A DNA stretch of 11,946 bases from positions 1 through 11,946 of the forward strand of contig JAODNG010000502.1 of assembly GCA_025465385.1 (NCBI GenBank). The letters run 5' to 3'. The position numbers and the translations under genes are program-made. This DNA comes from Pseudonocardiales bacterium (lineage in GTDB: Bacteria > Actinomycetota > Actinomycetes > Mycobacteriales > Pseudonocardiaceae). How positions within the stretch are numbered: the first letter of the stretch is position 1; every line of letters begins with the position of its first letter. Below the pieces are notes generated by a model. The model made no database searches and was not told the origin of the DNA. It saw only the letters and a program-made list of their open reading frames with translations. This document shows positions 1 to 6,901 of this stretch, in pieces.

Positions 1-2
1 GC

Positions 3-65
3 GTCGACGTCGCCGTGGTGACGCAGCAGCTGGTCCATGTGGACATGCACGCTATCGCGTACTGA
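3..65 (+). CDS. C-terminal tail of an unidentified protein (5' end outside window)
   Basis: A frame open from the left edge reads 20 residues, ending DMHAIAY, then a TGA at 63-65. The codons are G/C-ending and the reading is protein-like, but 20 residues are too few to identify a family. In M. tuberculosis the gene before ptpA is the HAD-family ptkA; this tail does not resemble the PtkA C-terminus I remember, so I do not assign it. It could also be chance or part of the decayed region that follows. Confidence 0.25.
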   Translation, partial: VDVAVVTQQLVHVDMHAIAY

Positions 66-166
66 GGGCCGCGGATGGCAGCTATACCCGGACGCCTGCG
101 CTGGCGTACGGCGCCACATTTGCCACATCGACCTCGTAAGGGGTAAAGCGGTTGTGCTTTGCTGAT

Positions 167-211
167 GTGCCGCGCGGGGCAACTTCGCGGAAAAATTGCC
201 CCTGACGGCAC
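167..211. repeat. Long imperfect inverted repeat (hairpin)
   Basis: The arm GTGCCG-CGC-GGGGCAA (167-182) pairs with TTGCCCC-TGA-CGGCAC (196-211): 13 of 16 positions pair, with a 3x3 internal bulge and a 13-base loop that ends in five A. A second hairpin follows at once, with arms ACCTCCG (210-216) and CGGAGGT (227-233), and shares its first two bases with the first, so the two may compete. The stretch lies in the gene-free interval 66-392, before the desaturase remnant. It could be a terminator for the gene ending at 65, a structured leader, or an element end. No riboswitch class was recognised. Confidence 0.5.
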
Positions 212-265
212 CTCCGCGCAGCAACTCGGAGGTTCCATGGGTTACAGAAGCCTACCTTTTTGTCA

Positions 266-353
266 AGTCGCAAAATCTTACTTGTTAGGGATAACTGAGT
301 CGCAGTACCGTGGCGAACGCGGCGCCCGAGTACCGTCGCGACCTAGTGCGACT
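266..353. repeat. Cluster of short direct and inverted repeats before the desaturase remnant
   Basis: The heptamer AGTCGCA occurs at 266-272 and 298-304, and its complement TGCGACT at 347-353. The outer pair extends to 9 of 10 matching bases (298-307 against 344-353). Between them AGTACCGTsGCGA occurs twice, at 304-316 and 329-341, 25 bases apart with one difference. The arrangement suggests regulator binding sites in what was the desaturase promoter region, but no promoter boxes are clear. Otherwise nothing is seen in this gene-free stretch. Confidence 0.35.
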
Positions 354-392
354 GGGCTGGTAAGCCAGAGTGCCACCGATCGTGATGACGAG

Positions 393-1055
393 TTGAGGAA
401 CCATGACGAGCTGATCGCCGCCGTCCTGTTCACCTGGGGTTGGGGCCTTACCTGGATCGACATCGGTCTGGCTGTGTTCTCCATTTACTGTGCGGCCTCG
501 GCGTGACCGCTGGCTTCCATCGCTACTTCACCCACCGGGCCTTCAAAGCCAACCGTGCTCTGCGGATCGCCCTTGCGGTTGCCGGTAGCATGGCTTTCCA
601 AGGCTCGATCATCACGTGGGTCGCCGATCATCGCCGCCATCACATCTTCACCGACAAAGAGGGCGATCCGCATTCACCGTGGCTTTTCGGTACGTCCGCT
701 GCAGCGGTGGCCAGGGGCTTTTGGCACGCCCATCTCGGTTGGTTGTTCGACAAGGACAAGACCAACGCGCTGCATCACGTCACCTGGTCAACCAACTCTC
801 TGCCACATGATCGGAAACAGACCGTTCACCCAGCGCGACCGATCAACCAACTTCTGGGCGCTGGCCATCCTGTCCATGGGCGAGTCCTGGCACAACCTCC
901 ACCACGCTGATCCCACCTGTGCCCGTCACGGCGTCCACCGTGGCCAGCTCGACATGACCGCCCGCCTTATCTGGATCTTCGAGAAATTCCGCTGGGCACA
1001 CGACCTCCGCTGGCCAAGCCCCCGCCGGCTGGCTCGCGTAGCCGCGGTCCAGTAG
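393..1055 (+). pseudogene. Broken membrane acyl-CoA desaturase (delta-9 type)
   Basis: The remnant of a membrane-bound, di-iron fatty acyl-CoA desaturase is spread over two reading frames. All three histidine boxes can be seen: HRYFTH near 518-535, HRRHH near 629-643 and HNLHH near 891-905. Reading goes from one frame (TWIDIGLAVFSIY) to another near 486-491, consistent with loss of one base, then back to the first near 800, consistent with loss of two bases inside NS-CHM. Between LFDKDKTN and LHHVTWSTNSL (about 770-780) some 70-80 residues that normally form the central membrane segment are missing. The C-terminus (HGVHRGQLDMTARLIWIFEK) is family-like and ends at a TAG. The original start is uncertain; the in-frame TTG at 393 is only a marker. 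The product cannot be functional. Desaturase homology is confident; the exact substrate is not. Confidence 0.85.
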
Positions 1056-1090
1056 CCGTACAGAGCCTCCGGTCGCAGCTGACCCTCACC

Positions 1091-1111
1091 GTGGCCAAGC
1101 ACATCGGCCAC
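1091..1111. other. Small hairpin ahead of ptpA
   Basis: GTGGCC (1091-1096) and GGCCAC (1106-1111) form a 6-bp perfect stem with a 9-base loop, ending 10 bases before the ptpA GTG. It may be the terminator of the dead desaturase gene or part of the ptpA leader. No U-tract follows, so the call is weak. Confidence 0.25.
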
Positions 1112-1121
1112 ACTAAGAGAC

Positions 1122-1598
1122 GTGGGAAGCTCAGCGCGTTATCACGTGTGCTTCGTATGTACCGGGAATATCTGCCGGTCTCCAATGGCCGAGATTGTCT
1201 TCGCCGACGCGTTGCGACGGGAGGGCCTGGCCGACCGGGTGCGGGTGAGCAGCGCTGGAACCGGTGACTGGCACGTCGGCAGTCCTGCCGATCCGCGAAC
1301 CGCCGAGGCGCTGCGCCGGGCTGGTTTCCGCTGTGAGCATGTCGCCGCACAGCTCGGCGCCCAGCACCTCTCCGCCGACCTGCTGATCGCGCTGGACGCC
1401 GGGCATCTCGCGGCTCTGCGCCGGCTGGTCGCCGAACCGGAGCGAGTGGTGCTGTTGCGATCGTTCGATCGGGCCGCTGGTCAGGCCCTCGACGTGCCTG
1501 ACCCGTACTACGGTGGCAAACACGGCTTCGACGAAGTGCTCAGCATGGTGCGCGCGGCGATGCCCGGGTTGCTGGCGTGGGTACGCGAACGGTCCTGA
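1122..1598 (+). CDS. ptpA: Low-molecular-weight protein-tyrosine phosphatase
   Basis: This 158-residue cytosolic LMW phosphatase hydrolyses phosphotyrosine (or a small sugar phosphate) through a phosphocysteine intermediate. The P-loop CTGNICRSP is at residues 13-21, giving nucleophile Cys13 and Arg19. The general acid is in VPDPYYG: Asp127, followed by Tyr129 and Tyr130, the tyrosine pair that is phosphorylated in M. tuberculosis PtpA. Length and sequence (SSAGTGDWHVGSPADPR) fit PtpA (Rv2234). The start is GTG at 1122, with a weak purine-rich AAGAGA just before it. The stop is 7 bases from the next start, so it is probably co-transcribed with the fructosamine kinase and SURF1. Next to a fructosamine kinase, an alternative role is dephosphorylation of protein-bound ribulosamine 5-phosphate or erythrulosamine 4-phosphate. 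Family assignment is sure; the physiological substrate is not. Confidence 0.93.
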   Translation: MGSSARYHVCFVCTGNICRSPMAEIVFADALRREGLADRVRVSSAGTGDWHVGSPADPRTAEALRRAGFRCEHVAAQLGAQHLSADLLIALDAGHLAALRRLVAEPERVVLLRSFDRAAGQALDVPDPYYGGKHGFDEVLSMVRAAMPGLLAWVRERS

Positions 1599-1605
1599 CG
1601 CCGAC

Positions 1606-2451
1606 ATGAGTACCCCTGCCGAATCTGTCGCCGCGATCACCGGTCAGCCGGTGCGGACCGCAACGCAACATGGCGTCATCTGGCGCCTGGAGTTGGGCAA
1701 CGGTCGCACCGTGGTCGCCAAGCGGGCACAACCTGGGCAGGTGAGGGCTGAGGCAGCGGGGCTGCGCTGGCTACGGGTACCCGACGGGCCGCCGGTACCG
1801 CAGGTGCACGGACATGACGAGCATTGGCTGGTCACCGAATACATCCCAGCCGGCCGAACGGATGGCGCCGCCGCCGAGCGGCTCGGGCGTCAGCTCGCCA
1901 CGCTGCACGCCGCAGGCGCTGCGGCCTTTGGCGCCGCACCCCCTGGAGGGTCCCAGCAAGCGTGGATCGGTGCCGCGCCGATGGCCAACGTCACCGGGCC
2001 GCACTGGCCGCAGTGGTACGTCGAGCAACGGGTGTTGCCTTATCTGCGCAGCGCGGTGGACGGCGGCGCGGTGGATGCTGCCGGCGCGCGTGTGGTGCAC
2101 CGCGCGTGCGAGCAGGTCGAGGAGCTGGCCGGCCCGGCTGAGCCGCCGTCGAGGCTGCATGGCGATCTGTGGGCCGGCAATGTCCACGCCGGCGGCGACG
2201 GACGGTTGTGGCTACTCGACCCCGCCGCGCACGGCGGGCACCGCGAAACGGACCTGGCGATGCTCGCGCTGTTCGGCTGCCCGCAACTGGAGCAGTTGCT
2301 CGCCGCCTACACCGACGTCACCCCGCTGGCGCTCGGGTGGCAACAGCGTGTGCCGTTGCACCAGTTGTTCCCGTTGCTGGTGCACGCGGTGTTGTTCGGT
2401 GGTGGCTACGGCAGCGGCGCGGTAGCGGCCGCGCGGGCGGCGTTGGGATGA
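1606..2451 (+). CDS. Fructosamine/ketosamine-3-kinase family protein
   Basis: A 281-residue member of the fructosamine kinase family (protein-kinase-like fold). Such enzymes phosphorylate O3 of ketosamines on glycated proteins, which makes the adduct unstable and frees the amine. Visible features: candidate ATP-site Lys39 (VVAKR), Glu49 in EAAGLRWL, the hinge-like VTEYIPAG at 76-83, the catalytic loop HGDLWAGN at 185-192 (Asp187) and the metal-binding DPAAHGGHRETDLAM at 205-219. The start chosen is ATG 1606, 7 bases after the ptpA stop; the frame is open upstream but there it overlaps ptpA. Bacterial homologues mostly prefer ribulosamines or erythrulosamines over fructosamines. The adjacent LMW phosphatase would supply the dephosphorylated substrate. 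Confidence 0.9.
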   Translation: MSTPAESVAAITGQPVRTATQHGVIWRLELGNGRTVVAKRAQPGQVRAEAAGLRWLRVPDGPPVPQVHGHDEHWLVTEYIPAGRTDGAAAERLGRQLATLHAAGAAAFGAAPPGGSQQAWIGAAPMANVTGPHWPQWYVEQRVLPYLRSAVDGGAVDAAGARVVHRACEQVEELAGPAEPPSRLHGDLWAGNVHAGGDGRLWLLDPAAHGGHRETDLAMLALFGCPQLEQLLAAYTDVTPLALGWQQRVPLHQLFPLLVHAVLFGGGYGSGAVAAARAALG

Positions 2452-2470
2452 GTACCGCTACCGTGGTGAT

Positions 2471-3280
2471 ATGCGGTGGCAGTTCCTGCTGCGCCCTAGC
2501 TGGCTGGCGCTGACAGCGATAGTGATCTGCTTCGCTGTGGCGGCATTCACCTTGCTCGCGCCGTGGCAATTTCGTCGCGCCGCGCAACGTGCGGATACCA
2601 ACACCGCGATCGAACGCTCCTTCAGCATCCCGCCACAGCCGTTGCGCAGCGTCCTGGCGCCTCACGCCGCGCCGAGCCAAAACAACGAGTGGCGCCAAGT
2701 TCAGGCCACCGGCTACTACCTGCCCGACGCTGAGATGGTGGTCCGGCTGCGCACCGTTCAGGGCGAGCCGGCCTACGAGGTGCTGGTTCCGCTTCGGCTG
2801 GGGGACGGATCGAACATCCTGGTCGACCGCGGCTATCTCCACCCGGCAGAGGGTGTGCGGATACCTGGCTACCCGGCGGTGCCGGCCGGCCAGGTGACCG
2901 TGACCGGCCGATTACGAGCCGACGAGCTGGACCCGCAGAATGGTGAAGTCGTGCACCAAGACGGGCATCGACAGGTGTACGCGGCGAGTAGTCGCACGGT
3001 GAGTGCCGCCACCGGAGTTCGATTGGAACCGGGCTACCTTCAGCTGGTCGACGGCGCCCCAGGGGTGCTGTCCGCACTGCCCCTGCCGCAGTTGGACGCC
3101 GGCCCCTCTTTTCCCTATGCGCTGGAATGGCTCGCTTTCGGCACGATGGCTCCGCTGGGGCTGGCCTACTTCGCTTGGCGGGAAGCGACCGAAGGGCGCC
3201 GTGACGACAAGTGGTCACCGGATGAGGACGATCCACACGATCCACCGATGGCGGAGCTCGCCGACCGGTACGGCCGCTGA
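2471..3280 (+). CDS. SURF1 family cytochrome oxidase biogenesis protein
   Basis: This 269-residue membrane protein of the SURF1/Shy1 family assists assembly of aa3-type cytochrome c oxidase, probably heme a delivery to subunit I. It has the family layout: one N-terminal membrane helix (about 11-31, WLALTAIVICFAVAAFTLL), a large extracytoplasmic domain with GYYLPDAEMVVRLR (81-94) and the hallmark ILVDRGYLHP (116-125), then a C-terminal helix (about 215-236, from FPYALEWLAFG). The tail is acidic and ends ADRYGR, as I recall for mycobacterial SURF1 (Rv2235). ATG 2471 lies 19 bases after the kinase stop, with GGTGAT close upstream. The last 115 bp overlap cobD on the opposite strand. Confidence 0.92.
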   Translation: MRWQFLLRPSWLALTAIVICFAVAAFTLLAPWQFRRAAQRADTNTAIERSFSIPPQPLRSVLAPHAAPSQNNEWRQVQATGYYLPDAEMVVRLRTVQGEPAYEVLVPLRLGDGSNILVDRGYLHPAEGVRIPGYPAVPAGQVTVTGRLRADELDPQNGEVVHQDGHRQVYAASSRTVSAATGVRLEPGYLQLVDGAPGVLSALPLPQLDAGPSFPYALEWLAFGTMAPLGLAYFAWREATEGRRDDKWSPDEDDPHDPPMAELADRYGR

Positions 3281-4206
3281 GTCACCGCGGCCAGCATCGC
3301 GCACAGTGCCGCCGCCGCGAGCCCGATAACCCGGGACAGCTCCACCCCCCGGGTGAGGTCACCAGCATCGGGGGTGCGGCCGTGGCCCAGTACCGGACGC
3401 TGCTCAGCGCCATGCGGGTAGACCGTGCGTCCCCCCAACCGTATCTCCAGCGCGCCCGCGAACGCCGCCTCTACCTGCCCCGCGTTGGGGCTGGGATGCG
3501 CCTCAGCGTCGCGTCGCCAGGCTTGCCACGCTCCGCTGGCCGATCCGCCGACCAGCGGCGCGCACAGGGTGGTCAGGGCGGCGGCGACCCGCGAGGGCAG
3601 CAAGTTGACAAGGTCATCCAGCCGTGCCGCGGCCCACCCGAAGCGGCGGTAGCGTGGCGAGCGGTACCCGACCATCGCATCCAAGGTGTTGACTGCGCGG
3701 TAGCCCAGCAGCCCGGGCACTCCAGCCAATGCTCCCCAGACCAGCGGGGCGACGACGGCGTCTGAGGTATTCTCGGCGACCGACTCCACGCTGGCCCGGG
3801 CCATCGCGGCCAGGTCGAGAAGGGCCGGGTCGCGACCGCACAGATGCGGTAGCCGGCTCCGAGCAGCGTCGAGGTCCCCGGCGTCCAACGCCCGAGCCAT
3901 CGCAGCGCCTTCCTCAGCGAGCGAGGCACCCCCCAGCACGATCCAGGTCGCCAGTGCGGTGCCGGCTACCTGCACGGGGGTTCTACCGCGCCCGGCGCGT
4001 TCCGCGAGGCCACCGACCGCTGACACAGCACCGATCAGAGCCGCGGTGTAGACCAGCCCGGCCAGGCGGTTTTCGGCGTAGCAGGCCCGTTCGGCGGTCA
4101 CGGCGAGCCGCCCGAAAGCAGCTACCGGGTGGCAGCGGCGCGGATCGCCGAAGGCCGCGTCGGCTGCGACTCCGAGCAGCAATCCGACCGCCCGTGCTGC
4201 GCCCAC
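3166..4206 (-). CDS. cobD: Adenosylcobinamide-phosphate synthase CobD/CbiB
   Basis: An integral membrane enzyme of cobalamin synthesis that joins the aminopropanol side chain to adenosylcobyric acid. Family signatures are clear: FGDPRRCHPVAAFGR (19-33), ESVAENTSDAVVAPLVWG (141-158), GYRAVNTLDAMVGYR (168-182) and NLLPSRVAA (201-209). Several hydrophobic segments (near 51-68, 82-95, 293-308) fit the multi-pass topology. The start is GTG at 4206 with GGGGG upstream. At 346 residues it is longer than the usual 310-325: residues from about 310 on (RPYRSASSAIGG..., Ser-rich) are read antisense through the end of the SURF1 gene. The core is intact, so function is likely. It sits downstream of the acyl-CoA synthetase gene on the same strand, separated by a strong hairpin. 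Confidence 0.93.
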   Translation of the reverse strand: MGAARAVGLLLGVAADAAFGDPRRCHPVAAFGRLAVTAERACYAENRLAGLVYTAALIGAVSAVGGLAERAGRGRTPVQVAGTALATWIVLGGASLAEEGAAMARALDAGDLDAARSRLPHLCGRDPALLDLAAMARASVESVAENTSDAVVAPLVWGALAGVPGLLGYRAVNTLDAMVGYRSPRYRRFGWAAARLDDLVNLLPSRVAAALTTLCAPLVGGSASGAWQAWRRDAEAHPSPNAGQVEAAFAGALEIRLGGRTVYPHGAEQRPVLGHGRTPDAGDLTRGVELSRVIGLAAAALCAMLAAVTQRPYRSASSAIGGSCGSSSSGDHLSSRRPSVASRQAK

Positions 4207-4218
4207 TGAACGACCCCC

Positions 4219-4246
4219 AGGGTGTCCGCACCGAAGCGGACACCCT
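4219..4246 (-). terminator. Perfect 11-bp hairpin between matB and cobD
   Basis: AGGGTGTCCGC (4219-4229) and GCGGACACCCT (4236-4246) are perfect complements around a 6-base loop. On the minus strand the hairpin lies 11 bases past the matB stop and 12 bases before the cobD GTG. There is no T-run after it, as is common for actinomycete terminators. It most likely ends the matB transcript; because cobD begins so soon after, it could also act as an attenuator or RNA-processing site. Confidence 0.65.
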
Positions 4247-4257
4247 ACTGGAGCTGG

Positions 4258-5703
4258 CTAGCAGGATGGCCGGAGCTCGGCCTTGCGAACCTTGCCCATG
4301 TCATTGCGGGGTAACGCGGCCAGGAAGTGTACCGCCCGCGGTCGCTTGTGTGGCGCGAGAAGCGCCGCGACGTGCTCCGCGAGTTCCTCCGCGGCGGGTG
4401 GCGGATCGCCGGCCGCAACTACCCAGGCCACCAGCCGCTCCCCCAGGTCGGGATCCGGCTCACCGGTTACCGCTGCGTCGGTGACCCCAGGATGCTCCAG
4501 CAAAGCGTCTTCGATCTCCCCCGCACCGATCTTGTATCCGCCGCTGGTAATCAGATCCGTGCTGCGGCGTCCGACTAGCCGCAGGTGACCGTCGGCGGTG
4601 CGGGTGGCGACGTCGCCGGTGCGAAACCAGCCGTCGTGCATCGCCTCGGCAGTGGCGTCGGGTCGGTTGAGGTAGCCCAGGAACAGCGTCGGGCCGGCCA
4701 CTTCGATCTCGCCGACGGTGTTGTCGTCTCCTACCTCGAGAGTTTCGCCCTGGTCGTCCACCAGACGAAGCTGCACTCCGTCCAATGGCGGCCCGACAGT
4801 GCCTGGCTTGCCCGGTCCTTCGGCGCGGACCGCGCACGTGATCAAGGACTCGGTCATCCCGTACCGCTGCGCTACCTGTTGTCCGGTGGCCGACGCGATC
4901 CGCTGGTGGTCGGAGACGGACAGGGCTGCGGAGCCCGAGACGAGCAGCCGGGCCCGGCTCAGCGCCGCGGCAACCTCGGGATCGCGTTCAGCGGCTGCGG
5001 CCAACCGGTGGTACATCGTCGGCACGCCGAACAGCATCGTCGCCGAGCCACTGAGCTCCCGGACCACCCCGTCGATGGAAAAGGACCCCAGATGGTGCAC
5101 TGTTCCCCCCAGCCGAAGCGGCCCGAGCACACCAAGGACTAGGCCGTGCACGTGGGACAGCGGCAGCGCGTGTACCAGGACGTCCCGGGTCGTCCATGCC
5201 CAGGCTTCGGCCAGCGAGTCGATGTCCGCGGCGATCGCGCGACGCGGAAGCACCACGCCTTTGGGTGGCCCGGTGGTGCCCGAGGTGTAGATGATCAGTG
5301 CCGGCGATTCGGGATCCGGCTCAGGCGGTATCGCCGCGCCCTGCGCCCGCAGGTCGACGCTGAGGCGCGGTATTGCGCGCAACGTCTCGGGCAGCACGGC
5401 GTCCGGTGCGGCCAGGACCAGATCAGGGATCGCGTCGGCACAGACATGGTTCAACTCCCGGGTACCGAGCTTGGGGTTGACGGGTACCGCAGGCACTCCG
5501 GCCGCGAGCGCTGCGACGATCGCCACACACGTCTCGAGCTCCGGTTGCGCCCAGATAGCGACCCGTCGGACACCGGACAGCTGACTCGCAAGTGCCGCAG
5601 TCACAACACGCAGCTCCCAATGGGTCACTGAACGCTGCCCGAATCGGACAGCCTCGGCATCGGTGGGCTGATGTAATGTTGGCAACAATGCCAAGGCGCC
5701 CAC
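4258..5703 (-). CDS. matB: MatB-type malonyl/methylmalonyl-CoA synthetase
   Basis: An AMP-forming acyl-CoA synthetase (ANL superfamily) of 481 residues; it activates a carboxylic acid with ATP and transfers it to CoA. Motifs: YTSGTTGPPKGVV (139-151), RYGMTES (280-286), GWFRTGD (358-364), hinge region GRRSTDLITSGGYKIGAGEIE (378-398) and catalytic Lys471 in NDMGKVRK. Long segments such as LVHALPLSHVHGLVLGVLGP, ARLLVSGSAALSVSDH and GEPDPDLGERLVAWVV match my memory of Streptomyces coelicolor MatB, which makes (methyl)malonyl-CoA; family length also fits. Arg280 would be expected to hold the free carboxylate. The start chosen is GTG 5703, preceded 8 bases upstream by CGAAAGG; the frame is open to 5835 but that part runs into the divergent MFS gene. 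A general acyl-CoA synthetase role cannot be excluded. Confidence 0.85.
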   Translation of the reverse strand: MGALALLPTLHQPTDAEAVRFGQRSVTHWELRVVTAALASQLSGVRRVAIWAQPELETCVAIVAALAAGVPAVPVNPKLGTRELNHVCADAIPDLVLAAPDAVLPETLRAIPRLSVDLRAQGAAIPPEPDPESPALIIYTSGTTGPPKGVVLPRRAIAADIDSLAEAWAWTTRDVLVHALPLSHVHGLVLGVLGPLRLGGTVHHLGSFSIDGVVRELSGSATMLFGVPTMYHRLAAAAERDPEVAAALSRARLLVSGSAALSVSDHQRIASATGQQVAQRYGMTESLITCAVRAEGPGKPGTVGPPLDGVQLRLVDDQGETLEVGDDNTVGEIEVAGPTLFLGYLNRPDATAEAMHDGWFRTGDVATRTADGHLRLVGRRSTDLITSGGYKIGAGEIEDALLEHPGVTDAAVTGEPDPDLGERLVAWVVAAGDPPPAAEELAEHVAALLAPHKRPRAVHFLAALPRNDMGKVRKAELRPSC

Positions 5704-5711
5704 TCTGCAGT

Positions 5712-5732
5712 CCTTTCGAGGTCCTCTTAAGG
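5712..5732. promoter_or_regulatory. Symmetric motif between divergent matB and MFS genes
   Basis: The 21 bases read CCTT-TC-GAGG-T-CCTC-TT-AAGG: two nested inverted arms around a central T. The outer arms double as Shine-Dalgarno sequences, CGAAAGG for matB on the minus strand and TTAAGG on the plus strand for the transporter. With only 31 bp between the two start codons, a regulator bound here could control both genes. The outer symmetry may simply reflect two ribosome sites facing outward; the inner GAGG/CCTC is not explained that way. Confidence 0.35.
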
Positions 5733-5734
5733 TA

Positions 5735-6901
5735 ATGTCCGGTGCTATGGTCGAGCAGGCTAGCACCGTCGATGGTGATGCCCAGCCGTTCGAATGGTGG
5801 ATGACCTCCAACCTCGCCCTCGGGGTGGCTTTCAACTGCTTTCTTCCGGTGCTGCTGCCTTCTTACGTGCTCGCGGCAGGGGGATCCACCACGGACGTGT
5901 GGGTAGCGATGTCGATGGCCGGGCTGTTCGCGCTGCTGGGCCCGTCGATCGGGCGAGTCGCGGCGCGTCGCCGGGCGCACCGATCGGTCCAGGTGCTAGG
6001 CATGGCCGGGATGGCCATGGGGCTGATGACGCTGGCACTGGCCCGTGGTGGTTCATGGCCGATTGTGCTTGCCATCGCCGTAATGGGCGTCGGCGCGGCT
6101 GCGGTGGCTGTCGCAGCTCCGATGTTCATCCTGTCCAGCGATCTACCCGCGGACTTCCAGACCCGACAGCTAACGTGGCTGCAGCTCAATCTTGACTTGG
6201 GCAAAATTGCGGGGGGCATACTACTCGCGGTGATGGCGACAGAAAAGCTGTCATTCGATACCCAGTTTCAAGTCGGCAGTGTGGTACTTGGATTGCTCGG
6301 CGTGCTGGTGTGGTCGACCAGCCGATGCGCCGCCGGCCGAATCCGGCAATGCGACCAAAATGAAATGAACCCCATAGCGGCAAGCGAGTCATCGCGTACC
6401 GCAGTGCCGTGGAGAACGCTGCTCCTGTCGCTGTTCGTCGTCCCGGTCGTCGCCCAACTGCTCGGCAGTATGACGATGATGGAGACTCAGACATCGGCGA
6501 TGCTTACAGTGTCCGGCCTGGTCGGCATCGGCTTGTACCTGCTCGCGGGTCGCTGGATGACCCGGTCCAACCCCGGCGTGGTGTGGGCGACCGGCCACGT
6601 CCTGCGCGGAGCTGGAGGCGTCGTCATCGGCGCGCTGGGTCTCGCACGTGGGATGCCCCAGCTCGTCGTGTTGGCCGCGTTCCTGGTGCTCGAGTCCACG
6701 CCAGCCGTCGCATGGATGATCCAGACTCGGGCGGCAGCGCAGCCGGTGCTCCCGCCGACCTCAGGGGTGATTGGAGCGGTCCACGCGTCCCGACAAAGCG
6801 TGCCAGCCGGACGGCTCGATCAGCGAGTAAGCCGCCACACCGAGTGCATCGGTGTCCTGGTCTCCGCGTCACCGAACCCAGTGCTGTCGCAGCCGACTTA
6901 G
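5735..6901 (+). CDS. MFS-type transporter, C-terminus apparently eroded
   Basis: A 388-residue multi-pass inner-membrane protein that looks like an MFS permease; no substrate can be named. Hydrophobic helices are visible at about 25-47, 55-75, 86-104, 108-133, 150-168, 178-194, 227-247, 254-272, 281-304 and 308-328, with the basic 2-3 loop GRVAARRRAHR (73-83) typical of MFS. From about residue 337 on (PVLPPTSGVIGAVHASRQSV...), where helices 11 and 12 should be, the sequence is polar, basic and proline-containing, ending in NPVLSQPT; only VIGAVHASRQ looks like helix 11. This suggests point decay or compensating frameshifts near the 3' end. ATG 5735 has AAGG only 2 bases away; ATG 5747, in frame, is an alternative start. 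The gene is divergent from matB and 20 bases ahead of the cupin gene. Confidence 0.75.
   Translation: MSGAMVEQASTVDGDAQPFEWWMTSNLALGVAFNCFLPVLLPSYVLAAGGSTTDVWVAMSMAGLFALLGPSIGRVAARRRAHRSVQVLGMAGMAMGLMTLALARGGSWPIVLAIAVMGVGAAAVAVAAPMFILSSDLPADFQTRQLTWLQLNLDLGKIAGGILLAVMATEKLSFDTQFQVGSVVLGLLGVLVWSTSRCAAGRIRQCDQNEMNPIAASESSRTAVPWRTLLLSLFVVPVVAQLLGSMTMMETQTSAMLTVSGLVGIGLYLLAGRWMTRSNPGVVWATGHVLRGAGGVVIGALGLARGMPQLVVLAAFLVLESTPAVAWMIQTRAAAQPVLPPTSGVIGAVHASRQSVPAGRLDQRVSRHTECIGVLVSASPNPVLSQPT

Noticed and set aside
66..392. Cobalamin riboswitch ahead of the desaturase or ptpA
   Set aside because: The conserved B12-box GCCACTG and the other core elements were not found; only generic hairpins are present.
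3729..4484. 251-codon plus-strand frame across cobD and the matB end
   Set aside because: Its product is dominated by Arg and Pro, typical of a shadow frame in G+C-rich DNA; the minus-strand genes explain the region.
5704..5835. N-terminal extension of the MatB-type synthetase
   Set aside because: The extra 44 residues overlap the divergent transporter gene and do not look like MatB; GTG 5703 has a good ribosome site and gives the family length.
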